Shown here piece by piece: positions 1 through 10,708 of a stretch of DNA of 64,000 nt. A model generated the notes under the pieces. The model saw only the letters and a program-made list of their open reading frames with translations, did no database searches and was not told where the DNA came from. How positions within the stretch are numbered: the first letter of the stretch is position 1; each line of letters opens with the position of its first letter. This DNA is from Gloeopeniophorella convolvens (lineage: Eukaryota; Basidiomycota; Agaricomycetes; Russulales). The DNA is taken from assembly GCA_022496205.1 (NCBI GenBank), contig WTXD01000010.1:248001-312000 (forward strand), written 5' to 3'. A program made the translations under genes and the position numbers.

Positions 1-1864
1 CCTCCTTCCGCCCGCCCGCGTCGGCCGTCTGGGTGAACGCGCTGTGGTTCCTGAGCCTCGTCGCGAGCCTCACATGCGCGCTCCTCGCGACGCTGCTCCA
101 GCAGTGGGCCCGCCGGTACCTCCACCGCACACAGCGGCGCTACGCGCCGCACGCCCGCGCGCGCATCCGCGCGTTCTTCGCGGAGGGCGCGGATAGGTAC
201 CACATCGCGACCGTCGTCGAGCTCCTCCCCGCGCTGCTGCACGTCGCGGTGTTCCTCTTCTTTGCGGGGCTCGTCGTGTTCGTGTTCGACATCCACCGTG
301 GCATCGCCGCGGGCATCCTCGCGCTCGTCGTGGGCTGTGGGCTCGCGTACGCCGTCCTGACCGTGTTCCCGGTCATCTTCCACGACGGCCCATTCCAGAC
401 GCCCCTGTCTACTGCTGCGTGGTACCTGTGCCATCTGTTCCTGCGCTCCGCCTGGGCGGCTGGCGAGTACGTGCTCGTCGGGGCGGGCAAGGTGGCCGCC
501 GCGTCCACCCAGAAGGTTCAAAAGCGCCTCGCGGCGCGTGCGCATCACAGATCCACTGTATCGCGGTTGGGATGGGCCAGTGTCTGGAGGACACGGCACG
601 GCAGCAGTCCTGGGGGGTAGACGCCCGCGCGCTGGCTGGACGCTCGATACCCTGGACGAGGACCATGAGCTGGAGCAGTTCATGGCCGGCGTCCCGGGGT
701 TCTACGCGTCGAAGGCCATGACCGCAGCCAAGGTGGTCCTCGGTAGTCTGTCCGGCCCCAAGGGCTCCAATGCGATGCTGCCGTGGAAGATCCTCCAGGT
801 CATCGAGCACACCGCCGACTCGACCGCCAGCCTCTCGCGCGAGCTGCGCCAGCAGCGCAGCCGCGCGTGCATCCGCGCGCTTTACTTTATCCCCGGCGCG
901 GTGCACGACGTCCTCTCCGCGCTGCGCAACGGCTCGGCGCAGCCCACGGTCTCCCTCCTCTTCTCGACCGACTCGTGGGCGATCGCGGGGGAGCTCAGCC
1001 GGCACCCCGACGATGGCGTCGCGCTCCCTGCGCGCTGCGTCGCAGCGGTGATCGCACACAGGCGACGTTCTCCGATACGCTGCGCGCGACGGCGCTGCGC
1101 GACGACGCGCGCAGCTCGCGATTCTCGTCGAGCAGCTCGGCGTGCAGGAGCACGTCCTGCAGGCGTACCTCGACGGCAGCGCGCAGAACATCCGCCTCGC
1201 CAACCTCGTCAGCTTCGTCTGGCTCACCGCGCACCTCGCGCGCCGCATGGAGGCCGCGCTGCGCGCGTGGACGGAGCACAGCAGCGCGCGATCCTCGCCG
1301 AGCGCGCGGCGCTGCTCCGCGCGCGCATGGTGTGGCGCTGGGACGGCGGCAGCGGCGGCGCGGATCCCGGAGAGCTCGAGGGCCCGCGGCGGCGCGGCGG
1401 CGGCGCGGCACACGGCGTCGCCGCCGCTCTCGCTCGCGGTCAACCACGACCTGCTGCGGCTGACGCTGGAGTACCTGAGCGACGCGGGCTTCTACGATGC
1501 GCCGGCGCGCGAGCTGCTCGACGAGCTGCGCGACGCGTGGCGGTACGTCGAGGGCCTGCGGCGCGACGCGCGGCGGTTCGGGCAGAGCGCGCACAGCCTG
1601 GCGATGGTGCTCGACGTGCTGCGCCCGCTGTGCGCGCAGCTGCTTGGGCCTGGCGCGTTGGAGGTGGACGCAGCCGCGGATGTGGGAGTGAAGGGGAGAG
1701 GGGGCGCGGCGGCGCGCGTGGTGGACGGGTTTATTGTGCGCGGGTCGGACTCGGAACGCGAGCGCCCGCATACGGCGCCTGCGACGGGGGCGGCGGTCGG
1801 CTTCGAGTTCGTGGCTCTCGAGGTGCCCGCAGAGCCCCCACCGCTTTCGGCGGTCTCTGCGTAA
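1..1864 (+). CDS. DUF6535 domain membrane protein, 5' end outside the window
   Basis: The 5' end lies outside the window. Frame 3 carries the family hallmark NALWFLSLVASLTCALLAT followed by QQWARRYL and a second hydrophobic pair around FLFFAGLVVFVFD, which I recognise as the Agaricomycete-specific DUF6535 membrane domain of unknown function. Proposed exons: 1..537, 605..1047, 1115..1864. Intron 538-604 begins GTGCGC and ends GCAG; intron 1048-1114 (67 nt, phase 0) joins CVAA to LAILVEQLGVQEHVL. The C-terminal half is helical, GC-rich and ends ...PPLSAVSA. Odd point: from about 1275 to 1430 the family-like peptide (ILAERAALLRARMVWRW) lies in frame 1, while both flanks (WLTAHLARRMEAALRAW and LAVNHDLLRLTLEYL) are in frame 2. 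This implies two compensating single-base shifts or sequence error. Family assignment fairly secure; details in the middle are not. Confidence 0.7.
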
Positions 1865-2353
1865 TCTACCCCCGGTCTAAGTAGATTACGCTGCGCGTGT
1901 TGCCCGTTCTTCCTGTGGTTGTGCCTGGGCATGGAAAAGAAATTGGATATTTCCATATCCACGGCGAACTTGGAATTGGAATGACGTTCACACGCATCAG
2001 GCAGATACTGGAGCAATGTATTGGGAGAGTAGAGTACAATGGTTTTAAACAGTGTTGTAACGCAATTCATGAGAGGTAACCTGTAATAGAGGGGTAAGTA
2101 TCGTACTCTAGGGACATAGATAGGCAAGGAGCGTGTGAGTGTATATGAGTACAGTGCATGCAGACAACAGGAGAGGGAAAGGAGCGTGAGTGCGCAAACC
2201 ATGCAGATGACAGGGAGATAAATGAGCGTGTGTATGAGGTAGCCGAGACAGATGATGGCAGGGGACCAAAGCCGAGAAAGCAGCGGAGAAACTGGGAGAA
2301 ACGTGCAGTCGCCGGGCGCTGCCCCTGGGGCACGACGTGCGTGCGCGCCCCGC

Positions 2354-3632
2354 TCACAGCAGCCCCTCAATGCGGCGGAAGTCGTCGACAGTGATGGGCT
2401 CCCGGGCCTGCTCCTCGGGCGCCCGCGGGCGCGACGTGGACGCCACACGAGGCCGGAGAGACCCCGACGGCGTGCGCGCCCTGCGCAGCATGAAATCCGC
2501 GTCGAGCAGGCGCGGCGGCATCGGCACCGGCGTCGCGGGCAGCGCGGAGCGCTTGCGCTTCGTGTCGGCCACCATCTCCTGCGGCGTCATGAGCTCCAGC
2601 GGCCGCCCGTCGGGGTAGCACGGCAGCGGCGCTGGCAGCTGCGACTGCGACTTCTTCTGCCGGAGGCACGGCGGCGGGCCGAGCCCGAGCCCCGCGGCGC
2701 GGTACGTGTGCGCTTTGCTCTTGCTCTTGCTCTTGCCGTCCCTGCCCTTGCAGGGGGACTCGGGCGGCTCGAGGGGCGTGCGCGAGGCGGGGAGCGGCGC
2801 GCGGGCGCGGGTGTCGGTTTGCGGGGTCTGGAGGGCCCACTGGGCGGTGTGCGCGGACGACGGGGTCTGGGGGGCCCGCTGGGTGTCCGGTGCGCGGGGG
2901 GCCCACGGGAGGGCAGGTCGTCCGTGCGGGGCGTCGGCCGGCCCGTTTGCTCGGAGAGGGGGACGGGGGCGCCCAGCGTCTGTGCGGGGGGCGGTGGGAA
3001 CGCCACCTGGTTGTGCGCGGACGAGGTCTGCAGGGTCCGGCTGTTCGTGGACGGGGTCTGCAGGGCCAGTTGCCTGCGTGAGGGTCGCGGGGAGGGCCGG
3101 GGGTCTGCGCGGTGGGTATGGGGGCCCGCGTGTTCGTGGACGGGGTCTGCGGGATGCCGGCGTGGGGCGTGACTGGGAAGGCCCGGGTGTCTGCGCGGGG
3201 ACCTGGGAGGACCGGCTGCTCGTGGACGGGGTCTGGGGGACCCAGTTTCCCGCATGGGGTGTCGCAGGGAGGGCCCGGACGTCCGCGCGGTGGTGGGTCT
3301 GGGGCGCCCGGCTGTGCGTGGACGGGGTCTGCAGGACCCAGCCGTCCGCACGGGGTGTCGCAGGGAGGGCGCGGCTGTCCCTGGGCGGCGTGCGGAGGAT
3401 CCAGTTGGCCGCGGAGTGCGGGTCGGGCGCGCGCCGGGGAGGCTGGCCGGCAGCCTTGCGCGGCGTCTGGAAGATGTGCGCGTGCTGCGCGATGTCCAGG
3501 GGCAGCGGCGCCGTGGGCCGCTCGGGGTCGATGGCCTGCCGCTTCCACGGGCGGGGGACTTTTGCGGGCTGGGGTACGGGTCGACGAGGGTCTTTTGGAG
3601 GGTTGACAAGGAGCGTGGGGCGGGAAACATTG
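2354..3632 (-). CDS. Proline-rich repeat protein of unknown function
   Basis: Unrecognised protein. The most convincing coding frame ends with DDFRRIEGLL and a stop at 2354, preceded by MVADTKRKRSALPATPVP. Upstream the same frame stays open to about 3620 and repeats a [hydrophobic]-x-[QR]TP motif (IFQTPRKA, ILRTPPRD, VLQTPSTHS, VPQTPSTSS, ALQTPQTDT). The only nearby ATG (3632, MFPAPRSLSTLQK) is in a different frame. The two frames would join if one base were added to a C5 run near 3560, so this is either an indel or an unseen exon. A TATA-like AATAAATA-type stretch lies about 125 bp upstream on the minus strand (near 3755-3761). The other two minus frames are also open through the GC-rich repeats, so frame choice rests on the C-terminus and the repeated motif. 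Probably intrinsically disordered, with many TP/SP sites. Confidence 0.45.
3015..3334. repeat. Degenerate 86-96 bp coding minisatellite
   Basis: The 15-base core CGTGGACGGGGTCTG recurs at 3046, 3135, 3221 and 3317, a spacing of 89, 86 and 96 bp. A diverged copy starts near 3015 and weaker ones run down to about 2850. It encodes the LQTP-type repeats of the minus-strand proline-rich protein. Confidence 0.6.
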
Positions 3633-3819
3633 TATGATTATTATTATTATTTTGGTTTTGGTTTGGTGTCCGGGCACGCAGTGCGGGGCGGTTCAGTGAT
3701 AGTTGTGTGTGGGTGTGTACGGTCTGGGGGCGGAGGTGGGTCTGGACTACCCCGTATTTATGTGCAGGCTGCGCAGCGAGCGCCCAGGGGTTGTGTCGAG
3801 AGTGCGACCACAACACAGG

Positions 3820-5310
3820 GGGTTATGGCACTGGGACAGAGACACACTAAGCGTGTGGCAGTCGGAGTCCATGAGCGGGGAAGGTTCGGGCGCTTGGACG
3901 CGACACGACGAGCTATGGCGCACGTACGCGAGTGTCCGTCCGAACCTAGAGAAGCAGCGCGCGCAAGTTACCGCCGGTTGCTAGCGCTATTATGGGCCCA
4001 CGAGGGGCACGCAGACATATGTGGAAGAAAGGCGAAGAGCTCCGCCCAAGTAGAAAGCGAACACGGGCTCGACAGGCGACGTCCAAGCAAACAGCCCAAG
4101 CTAGCCCAAGTACTACGCATTGAATGTGGCGTCGGGTAGCTTCCACAAGTCGTCGAAGCAGGAGCCGATTGGCGAGTGGCTGGCGGCCTGTGTCGGAGCG
4201 AGTGGCGAGGACAATGAAAGTCCTAGATCAGTTGCACGCATGGCAAGACCGCGTCGCGACGATATCCCACAAGCGCAGATTAGATTCTCATGATGAGACG
4301 TTTGTCAGTAGATCGCATCTGCAGCGCTAGCGCATACAGCACGGGTTATCTTCAGACAAAAGCGTGCGGAAAAGACTTCAGAGACTCATCCCAGAAACAT
4401 CGCCCTCGGGAACGACGGGACTACGGGCCAGTGGGGACTAGTGCACCGTCATCACCAGAGCGAGGTGTGTGATCACTCCGTCGGATGGCTTGGCGCGCGA
4501 TAGTCTTCAACTAGAGAGCACAGTGTGTCGTATCGCGGCATCCGCTCGCTCATCGGGCGTATACTGTCCAGCCCGGCAACGTCAACGTCGTCGAGGTCAC
4601 TAGATCACTGCACCGGCGGCTGTCGAGAACCGCGTTCCGGGCCCACCCGACCCGCATTGAAGCGCCCACCAGCACCCGGCGCGCGCCGACCCCAACGCCG
4701 CGTGCAATGCAGCCTCCGACGTGCCCGATCTCTATTACCACCAAGAAAAAAAAAGAAACAAAACCCCCAAAAACAGCCACGGACGAACGACATGCATGCA
4801 AGGAACTCTCTGGATAAATCTACATTACGTGGAAAGTAAATATGCGGCGGTACATTAGCAGCAGCAGCAGCGAGGCCATCACGCGCAGGCACAGTGCAGT
4901 TGTGATTGGGTACCCGCGGGGTGCAGTGCGGCGGCTACTGGCGGGGGGTAACGGAACTAAGGTGTACAAGAATGGAAGACGGGGCGGGGGCTCGCGAGCA
5001 AGATGCGCCCGCGCGGCGGGCACAACGTCCGTAGATGGGTGAGCGGGGGCCAATGCGGTGCGGTGCGGTGCGGGTGCTGCGGAGGTATCATGTAGAGCGA
5101 CAAGACAATAGCGCGGGACGAGTAAGGTACTGTGGTGTGTATGCGTGTGCATGTGTGTGCATGTGCGGTCTATGGTTGGCTGGCTGGCTGGACAGAGAAC
5201 TGGGCATCTGGGACAGGGACCTGGACGGGGAACGGGGCCGGGGGGGCGACGCGCACGCGTCCTGCCGCGGAGGGGGGAGCGAGGGCGGGCGCGTTTTGGC
5301 TGGCGCGCCG
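3820..5310. other. Intergenic stretch with no supported gene
   Basis: Only short overlapping open frames without recognisable motifs or consistent splice signals. An A-rich run lies at about 4744-4760. I see no RNA gene or mobile element here. Confidence 0.5.
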
Positions 5311-5317
5311 GCCGGGG

Positions 5318-5989
5318 TCACCGGCGCGGCGCGAGCGAGGAGAGCGCGAGGCCCTGCGCGAGCTCGGGCTTCCACGAGACGCGCTGCACGGCCTCGGCAA
5401 AGTCGACCCACTCGCGGCGCCTCTCCTTGCCCTCGAGCCACTCCGCGTCGAGGCTCGCGACGTCGAGCTCGTAAAAGTGGTACGTCGACGCGGCGGTCGG
5501 GATGGTCGTCACGAAGCGGGTGATCGTGCCGCGCACGCCGGCTGGAAAGGGGGGGGGGGGCAACAAGTGCCGTGGGGAGGGGGCGCGGGGGCATATGTAT
5601 GTCAGGATGGGGCGGGACGGGTAGAGGGGCAAAGAGTTCGACCTTCTTCCAGCGCCTCGCGCGACGCGGCGGCCTCGAGCACGACGTCGGTGGACTCCCA
5701 GCCGCCCTTGGGCACTAGCACGCGGGGAAAGAGGAAAGAGCGCTGAGTCAGCTCGCGGTTTGAAGGGGCACGGGCGGCGCGCGCGGGCGCGCGGCGCCAG
5801 GAAACGCCGAGGCGGGCGGAGCACACGGCGCGCCGCCGGGGAGCACAGGGGGGGGGGGGGAGAAAGGGACTCACAGACCCAGAAATTCGGGCGTTTTCGG
5901 CTGGTGATGAGCAGGACCTTGCCGTGTGCTCTGGCAATTGGGATTGCGCAGCACACGACCCGTGGTTGTGAGCGGCCTTTTGTGGACAT
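5318..5989 (-). CDS. Nudix hydrolase, Aps1/DIPP-like
   Basis: Three exons (5989..5875, 5714..5643, 5541..5318) give 136 residues. The Nudix box is assembled across two splice junctions: FWVLPKGGWE from exons 1 and 2, and REALEEAGV from exons 2 and 3. This fits GX5EX7REUXEEXGU, the Mg2+-binding catalytic motif. Size and the PKGGWE start are typical of fungal diphosphoinositol polyphosphate / diadenosine polyphosphate phosphohydrolases, which cleave the beta phosphate of PP-InsPs or Ap5A/Ap6A in the cytosol. Donors are GTGAGT and GTCGAA; acceptors are CTAG and CCAG. Both introns (160 and 101 nt) contain long poly-G runs on the plus strand, unusual for this locus. The start at 5989 is the first ATG in frame. 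An in-frame TTG-initiated extension exists but is unlikely. Substrate specificity is inference. Confidence 0.85.
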   Translation of the reverse strand: MSTKGRSQPRVVCCAIPIARAHGKVLLITSRKRPNFWVCESLSPPPPLCSPAARRVLRPPRRFLAPRARARRPCPFKPRADSALFPLSPRASAQGRLGVHRRRARGRRVARGAGRRSNSLPLYPSRPILTYICPRAPSPRHLLPPPPFPAGVRGTITRFVTTIPTAASTYHFYELDVASLDAEWLEGKERRREWVDFAEAVQRVSWKPELAQGLALSSLAPRR

Positions 5990-6958
5990 GGCAGATGGAG
6001 ATGAGGTGGCGAGGTGGTGGTGCTGCCGGGTAGAGGTAGTGGTGGTAGAAAAGAACAAGGCGTCGAATAGGAGAGGATGAAGAGAGGTTCAATTTGGGTG
6101 CATGAGTCGAGAGGGCAACAGTGGGGACCTAGGGACGCGTATGCGGAGCCGAGGATGCGTGGGTGGTGTGAGAGGAAACGTAATGCAGAGTGGCTGACGT
6201 GTTATGTGGGATGTGGATCCGGGGAGAGCAGTGTACGGGCGGCGGCGGGGGGGGACCTGAAGGGACTAGCAAGAGGAAGCACTGGGGGACCGAATCCTAG
6301 GAGCGGCCCTGGGGCTTTTGAGAGCTGATGGAGGAGATGATATCCAGTGTGACTGGGGGGAGGATAATTAGGAGGGAAACGAAAGGGCAGGGAAAAAGAG
6401 GGGGAAATAATAATGATGGGCTACCGGATGGTCGTGTGGCTGAAATTTGGGCAGCTCGCGGGCGGCAGCAGCCAACGACCCGCGCGGATTCACGCACGTT
6501 CTTCGGCTTTAGCAGAGCGCGTCCCGGCCCCGCCCCGTGGCGACGCCTGCCACGCCCCCCCGCATCGCCCTCGCTGCCCAACCCACCCCGTTTCGGGGCC
6601 TGCGCAGACAGACGCGATGATCTCATCCGCCGCGGGCTTCTCCCACAAGTCCAGACTTTCGTCATTTGTCTCTCACCGCGCCCACCATCCGCGCCGCCCC
6701 TCTGGCCCGTTCGTGCCCCCGGCCCCTGCTTGCCTTATCCGGCAGGCCCCCATCGAGATCTGCGCCCACACTCACTCACACTTGCATACGCCCTATTCTA
6801 GTCCACACTCTCCGACACTCCCCACCCAGCCCCGTCACACGACCACTGGTCACCATCCCTCCGGTGCGCGCACGCCCCTACTCTACTCGTTCCACCTAGC
6901 GCCGACCTGTCAGTCCAGCCCGGCACAGCACACTAGACCAGGGCGAGCCAGGCCCAAC
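5990..6958. other. Intergenic, between Nudix promoter and YKE4 3' end
   Basis: No open frame with family motifs or splice structure. The segment holds the upstream region of the Nudix gene and the terminator region of the zinc transporter, both on the minus strand. Confidence 0.5.
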
Positions 6959-9155
6959 TCACGCGACCAAGAACATGCATAGCACCCCGAACGCCATCGC
7001 CCCGAACTGCACACAGACATGAGGCCACACAGAAGTACGCCCCAATCAACAGACGATGCGCACCTCCCGCAACGCCTGTTTGCCGCTTTTGCTCTCTTCT
7101 AGTAATCTGTCGCACCGTTCGATCAGAACACCGGTGTGGTGCGAAAGACGATGACGCAGCGGCGTACGTGGGCAGCACCGCGACCGCGCCGATGTACAAG
7201 AACCCGCCCGCGACAAAGGGGATGACCTGTCGACAAAACAGCAGCAACACACGGTCGTCCCGCGTTCTCGTGAGCACATTGGGAGAGGAGCGACGCACCA
7301 GATCTGCCAGCTGCACCGTCGTGCCAAGCAGCCCGGCCGCGCGCTGCCGCACCGCCGCCGCAAGATCGACCGATCCGTCCTCGACATGCGCAGACGCCGA
7401 TAGATTGTGGATAGCGATTCCCATGAACGTTCTGCGCGGGGAGGAATAAGCGACCCCTTTTCTCTGCATCGATGCAACTCGGCGCACTCACCCGACCTAA
7501 TTAAATGCGGCCGGATCAAGATGAGCTTCACAATAACAACAACTACGAATGGGAACGCAGGTGGCCGCAGCCAGCGTCTCGCGGCGTGGGTCTCGGAGAA
7601 AGATAACGGGCCCGCTGCGCGGTCCACGGATCGCACGAAACGCATCAGACGCGCAAACTTACAAAGGCTCCCACTGCCGTCAGGAATTGCGACTGCATGG
7701 CCTGCCGCTTTGTAAACCCGCTGCGGATGAGGATGCTGTAGTCGGCAATCTCGTGGGGTATCTCGTGCGCGAAGCACGCCAGGGTCGTCGTGGCTCCGAT
7801 CAGAGGGCTCGAGTAGAACGACGCCGCCATGCTAACAGACATCGATTAATAAACCTTAATGTGGACGCAGGAACTGACTTACGCGAGTCCGTCCGTGCTG
7901 CGCCGTGCACACACACGCAGAGTACGTCAGAAGCAAGCCCGGAGCGCGCGCGTCTGCTCAGTGCTCACATATTGTGGACAAAGTCGCCAAAGAGGTTCAG
8001 GTAGGCCGACAGCTTCGACGGGCCGCCGGCGTGCGCCGCCTTCCCGTCGCGGTCGTGTTCGTCCGCGTCGGCGCGCTGCCCGTTGGCCTTGTGACGCGGC
8101 GCGAGGCCCGCGCCCGCGCCGCTGCTCGGCTCGACGGCAGACGACGCGCCCTCGGGCTTGGGCTCGGGCTCGCCGGCGTGCGCGCGGTGGTCGTGCCCGG
8201 CATGCGCATGCGAATGGCCCTCGTCGCCGCCGAGGACGCGGAGCGTCTTTTCCATGATAAAGAACGCCGCAAAGCCCGCGAAGATGCCCAGGCTGCAGGA
8301 ACGTGCGTTAGCCGCTGCGCACGGGCGCGCGCCGGTGCCGGCACGGGCGCGCCACGCACCCGACGAGGATGTTGCGCTTCTCTTCGACCATGACGAAGTG
8401 CACCGAGCCGTCCTGGTGCTCGCCGAGGAACGCGTGCGGGACGAGGTGCAGGAAGACGTCGGAGAGCAGCCCGCCGGTCTGCGGGGCGCGCGTCAGTCGA
8501 GCCCGCGCGCGCGCGCACGCGGGCGGCGTCAAGCCAGAGGCACACAGGCACGCACGGCAAAGGCGGTCATGGTGTTGAGCGTGTCGCGATTGATCTGCGC
8601 GGGGATGAACGCGAGGATAAAATTGGGCACGCTGCGGCGGCGCGAACGTGGTCACTCCACGTGTGTCGCGGGGCAGACGGCGTGTCAAAGAACCTACGAA
8701 CTGATGTAGAACGTCCCCAGGACTGCCCGACGCGGCGCCGCACGTGGCGTGAGCATTACGACGCGCGGACGGTGCGGCGGGAAGCGGGGGGTGCGCACCA
8801 GAGTTCCAGCCGGGGCCAAAGGGGAAGAGCACGGCGAAGACCTGGCGCATGATGGGCGACTCGTCGCCCGCGAGCTGCTCCTTGAGCGCCGACAGCTGCT
8901 GCACCGGTGCGCATTGCGCAATGTCCGTGTCCTGGCCAATGCGCGCGCAGGCAACATAGCATGGGAAGGCGGGGACAGAGGCGCACACGTGCGAGGGCGG
9001 GTCAGTCGATTGAGTAAGTGCTGACGGGAAGACAGACGAACGCGGACGAGAAGGGGCTCGGAGGCCCCCGCGGCGCTCGCGGAGCCCGAAAGGCAGCCGA
9101 GCAGGGCGAGCGAGAAAAGAGCGGAGAGGACGAGGGAGCGTTGGCGGGGGGCCAT
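6959..9155 (-). CDS. YKE4: ZIP zinc transporter, KE4/YKE4 (SLC39A7-like)
   Basis: Thirteen exons assemble a 420-residue protein: 9155..9042, 8931..8799, 8722..8698, 8631..8556, 8478..8360, 8292..7969, 7897..7883, 7831..7663, 7496..7492, 7431..7299, 7226..7168, 7106..7064, 7006..6959. The N-terminus is a signal peptide (LVLSALFSLALLGCL). A His-rich loop (GHSHAHAGHDHRAHAG) precedes the conserved HNITDGLAMAASF helix and HEIPHEIADYSILIRSG, the LIV-1 subfamily metal-binding signature. Then come GTFMGIAIHNL, PFVAGGFLYIGAVAVLP and the C-terminal FGAMAFGVLCMFLVA. Family members move zinc out of the ER/Golgi lumen. Exon 7 is 15 nt and exon 9 only 5 nt; each is fixed by phase and by conserved residues. 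Exon 1 could end six bases earlier. It shares a 184-bp divergent promoter with the RING gene. Confidence 0.92.
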
Positions 9156-9339
9156 GGCGGCGGCGTGTCTGTGCGGTGAGCGTAGAGGACGACGAGCGGG
9201 TGGAGTTGTTGCCAGCGACGCCGGATGCGAGACGAGTCGGATACGGCTCGCTCGGTCGCGCGACGGCCGGCCGCTGCCGTCCGCGCGAGATCTTATCTTA
9301 TCTCGCTCGACCTTGCCCTCAACCACGACTGAACCAACC
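9156..9339. promoter_or_regulatory. Bidirectional promoter, YKE4 / RING gene
   Basis: Only 184 bp separate the two divergent start codons, so both genes must use overlapping 5' control sequence. No clear TATA box is visible. Confidence 0.6.
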
Positions 9340-10342
9340 ATGGACCAGCCCTTGCCACCCCCGACAACCACCCGCGCACCCCATCCCCGTGCCCATCGGC
9401 ATCTCTCCAGCGGCCCCTCGCGCTCAACGGCGAGCTCACGCGCGTCCAGCTCGCGCCACAGCAGCCTGACCCCCACCCACGGCGACCCCACCCCCGGCCC
9501 CTCCGCGCACACGTACATCCCCATCTTCGACGTCCATGCAGCGTATGCGGTCGCCCAGACCGAGGCCGACAGCGCAGCTTCACCGCCGGCTGGCCCCAGC
9601 GACGCATCTGGCAGCAAAAGGAAACGAGAGCCCGACGGGGCCTACGTGGCTGGCCCCGAGGAGCTCGCCGCGATTGGGAAGCGAGCGAGGAGAGCGGGCT
9701 CGGACGATGGACTCGTCTCGCCCGTGCGGCCTGCGGTAATAGCGGCACACGAGGCAAGGAATCCTCCCCTCTCTCCGCGAGTACGGTGCTCATTCATATA
9801 GCAGCACCCAGGCTCGATCCTACCCAATCTCACGGCCCCACTGGCAAGCGAGCCACAGCCCCCCGCAGCCACCACCCGCCCAGCGCCCGTCCCCCTCGCC
9901 CTTCCCCTGCCCCTGCCCCTGCCCGCGCCCTCGCCTCCAAGCCCGCGCTCCCTCTCCGCGCCGCCCACGTCCCCCATCCTCAGCACCACAGCCGCCGCCG
10001 CCGCCGCGCCGCGACACGCAAGCCCGCCGCCGGAGCCCGAGCCGCTGCACACGTACGCGTGTCCGATCTGCTTCTCGCCGCCGGCGAACGCGACCGTCAC
10101 GCCGTGCGGGCACATCATGTGCGGCGAGTGCCTGTTCACGGCCATCGGCGCGGCCGCGGTGCGCACGGGGATCGCGAGCCTCGCGGCACGGTGAGCGCGC
10201 GTGGCTGTATCTGTGCGCGTGGCTGATGCTTTGGTTCGCGTGCAGGTGTCCGGTGTGTCGCGCGTCGATTCCGGGGTGGGACGGGCGCGGCGGGGGCGTC
10301 ATTGGCTGCAGCCCCGCGTGGTCATCAACATCTGAGCGCTGA
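9340..10342 (+). CDS. RING-HC finger protein, Slx8/RNF4-like
   Basis: Exons 9340..9735, 9802..10190 and 10246..10342 (293 residues). The first two thirds are low-complexity, rich in Pro, Ser and Ala with a KRKR cluster, so probably disordered and nuclear. The RING starts near residue 219: CPIC, then PCGHIMCGEC, and after the last intron CPVC, a C3HC4 set that recruits E2 enzymes. The KRKR tract, size and C-terminal RING resemble SUMO-targeted ubiquitin ligases, but no SUMO-interacting motif was identified, so that role is inference. The intron at 9736 is 66 nt, a multiple of three, but contains a stop codon (TAG at its 3' end). Past IPGWDGRGGGVIG the open frame reads a poor tail to 10342. A one-base shift would give LQPRVVINI and a stop at 10335, which looks more like the usual C-terminus. 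Confidence 0.8.
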
Positions 10343-10708
10343 GCGCTCGGCGCGGAGAAAGTGACCGGTCGCGGCGAGGGTCCATCGTCCTCGTCCAAAC
10401 TACTCAATCGTCGCCTGTTGCCCACACTGGTAACTGTCTTCACTCGCAGGCCGACACGCACTATACTATGTACTACTTACTCTACAAACACTCCAATTAA
10501 TGCACTCTGAATTCGAGCCAGCACGGGTCCATAGGCGCCCAGATCGTTGCACATGGCGCCATGGCACGACCGTCTTCGCGCGCGCGCGCGCCGACTCGGA
10601 CGCGGACGCGTTGAGCGGTCGAGTCAGCGCGACGTCTTGGCGTGAGCACACATAAAGCCCACCCGGCATTGTCACCGGTCACCCTTACTACCACCCCGCA
10701 ACACGACA

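Noticed and set aside
409..1443. Long minus-strand open frame opposite DUF6535
   Set aside because: Arg/Ala-rich antisense translation of GC-rich coding sequence without motifs.
2706..4139. 477-residue plus-strand open frame
   Set aside because: Gly/Arg-rich antisense of the minisatellite; C-terminal DDFRRIEGLL on minus is a better coding signal.
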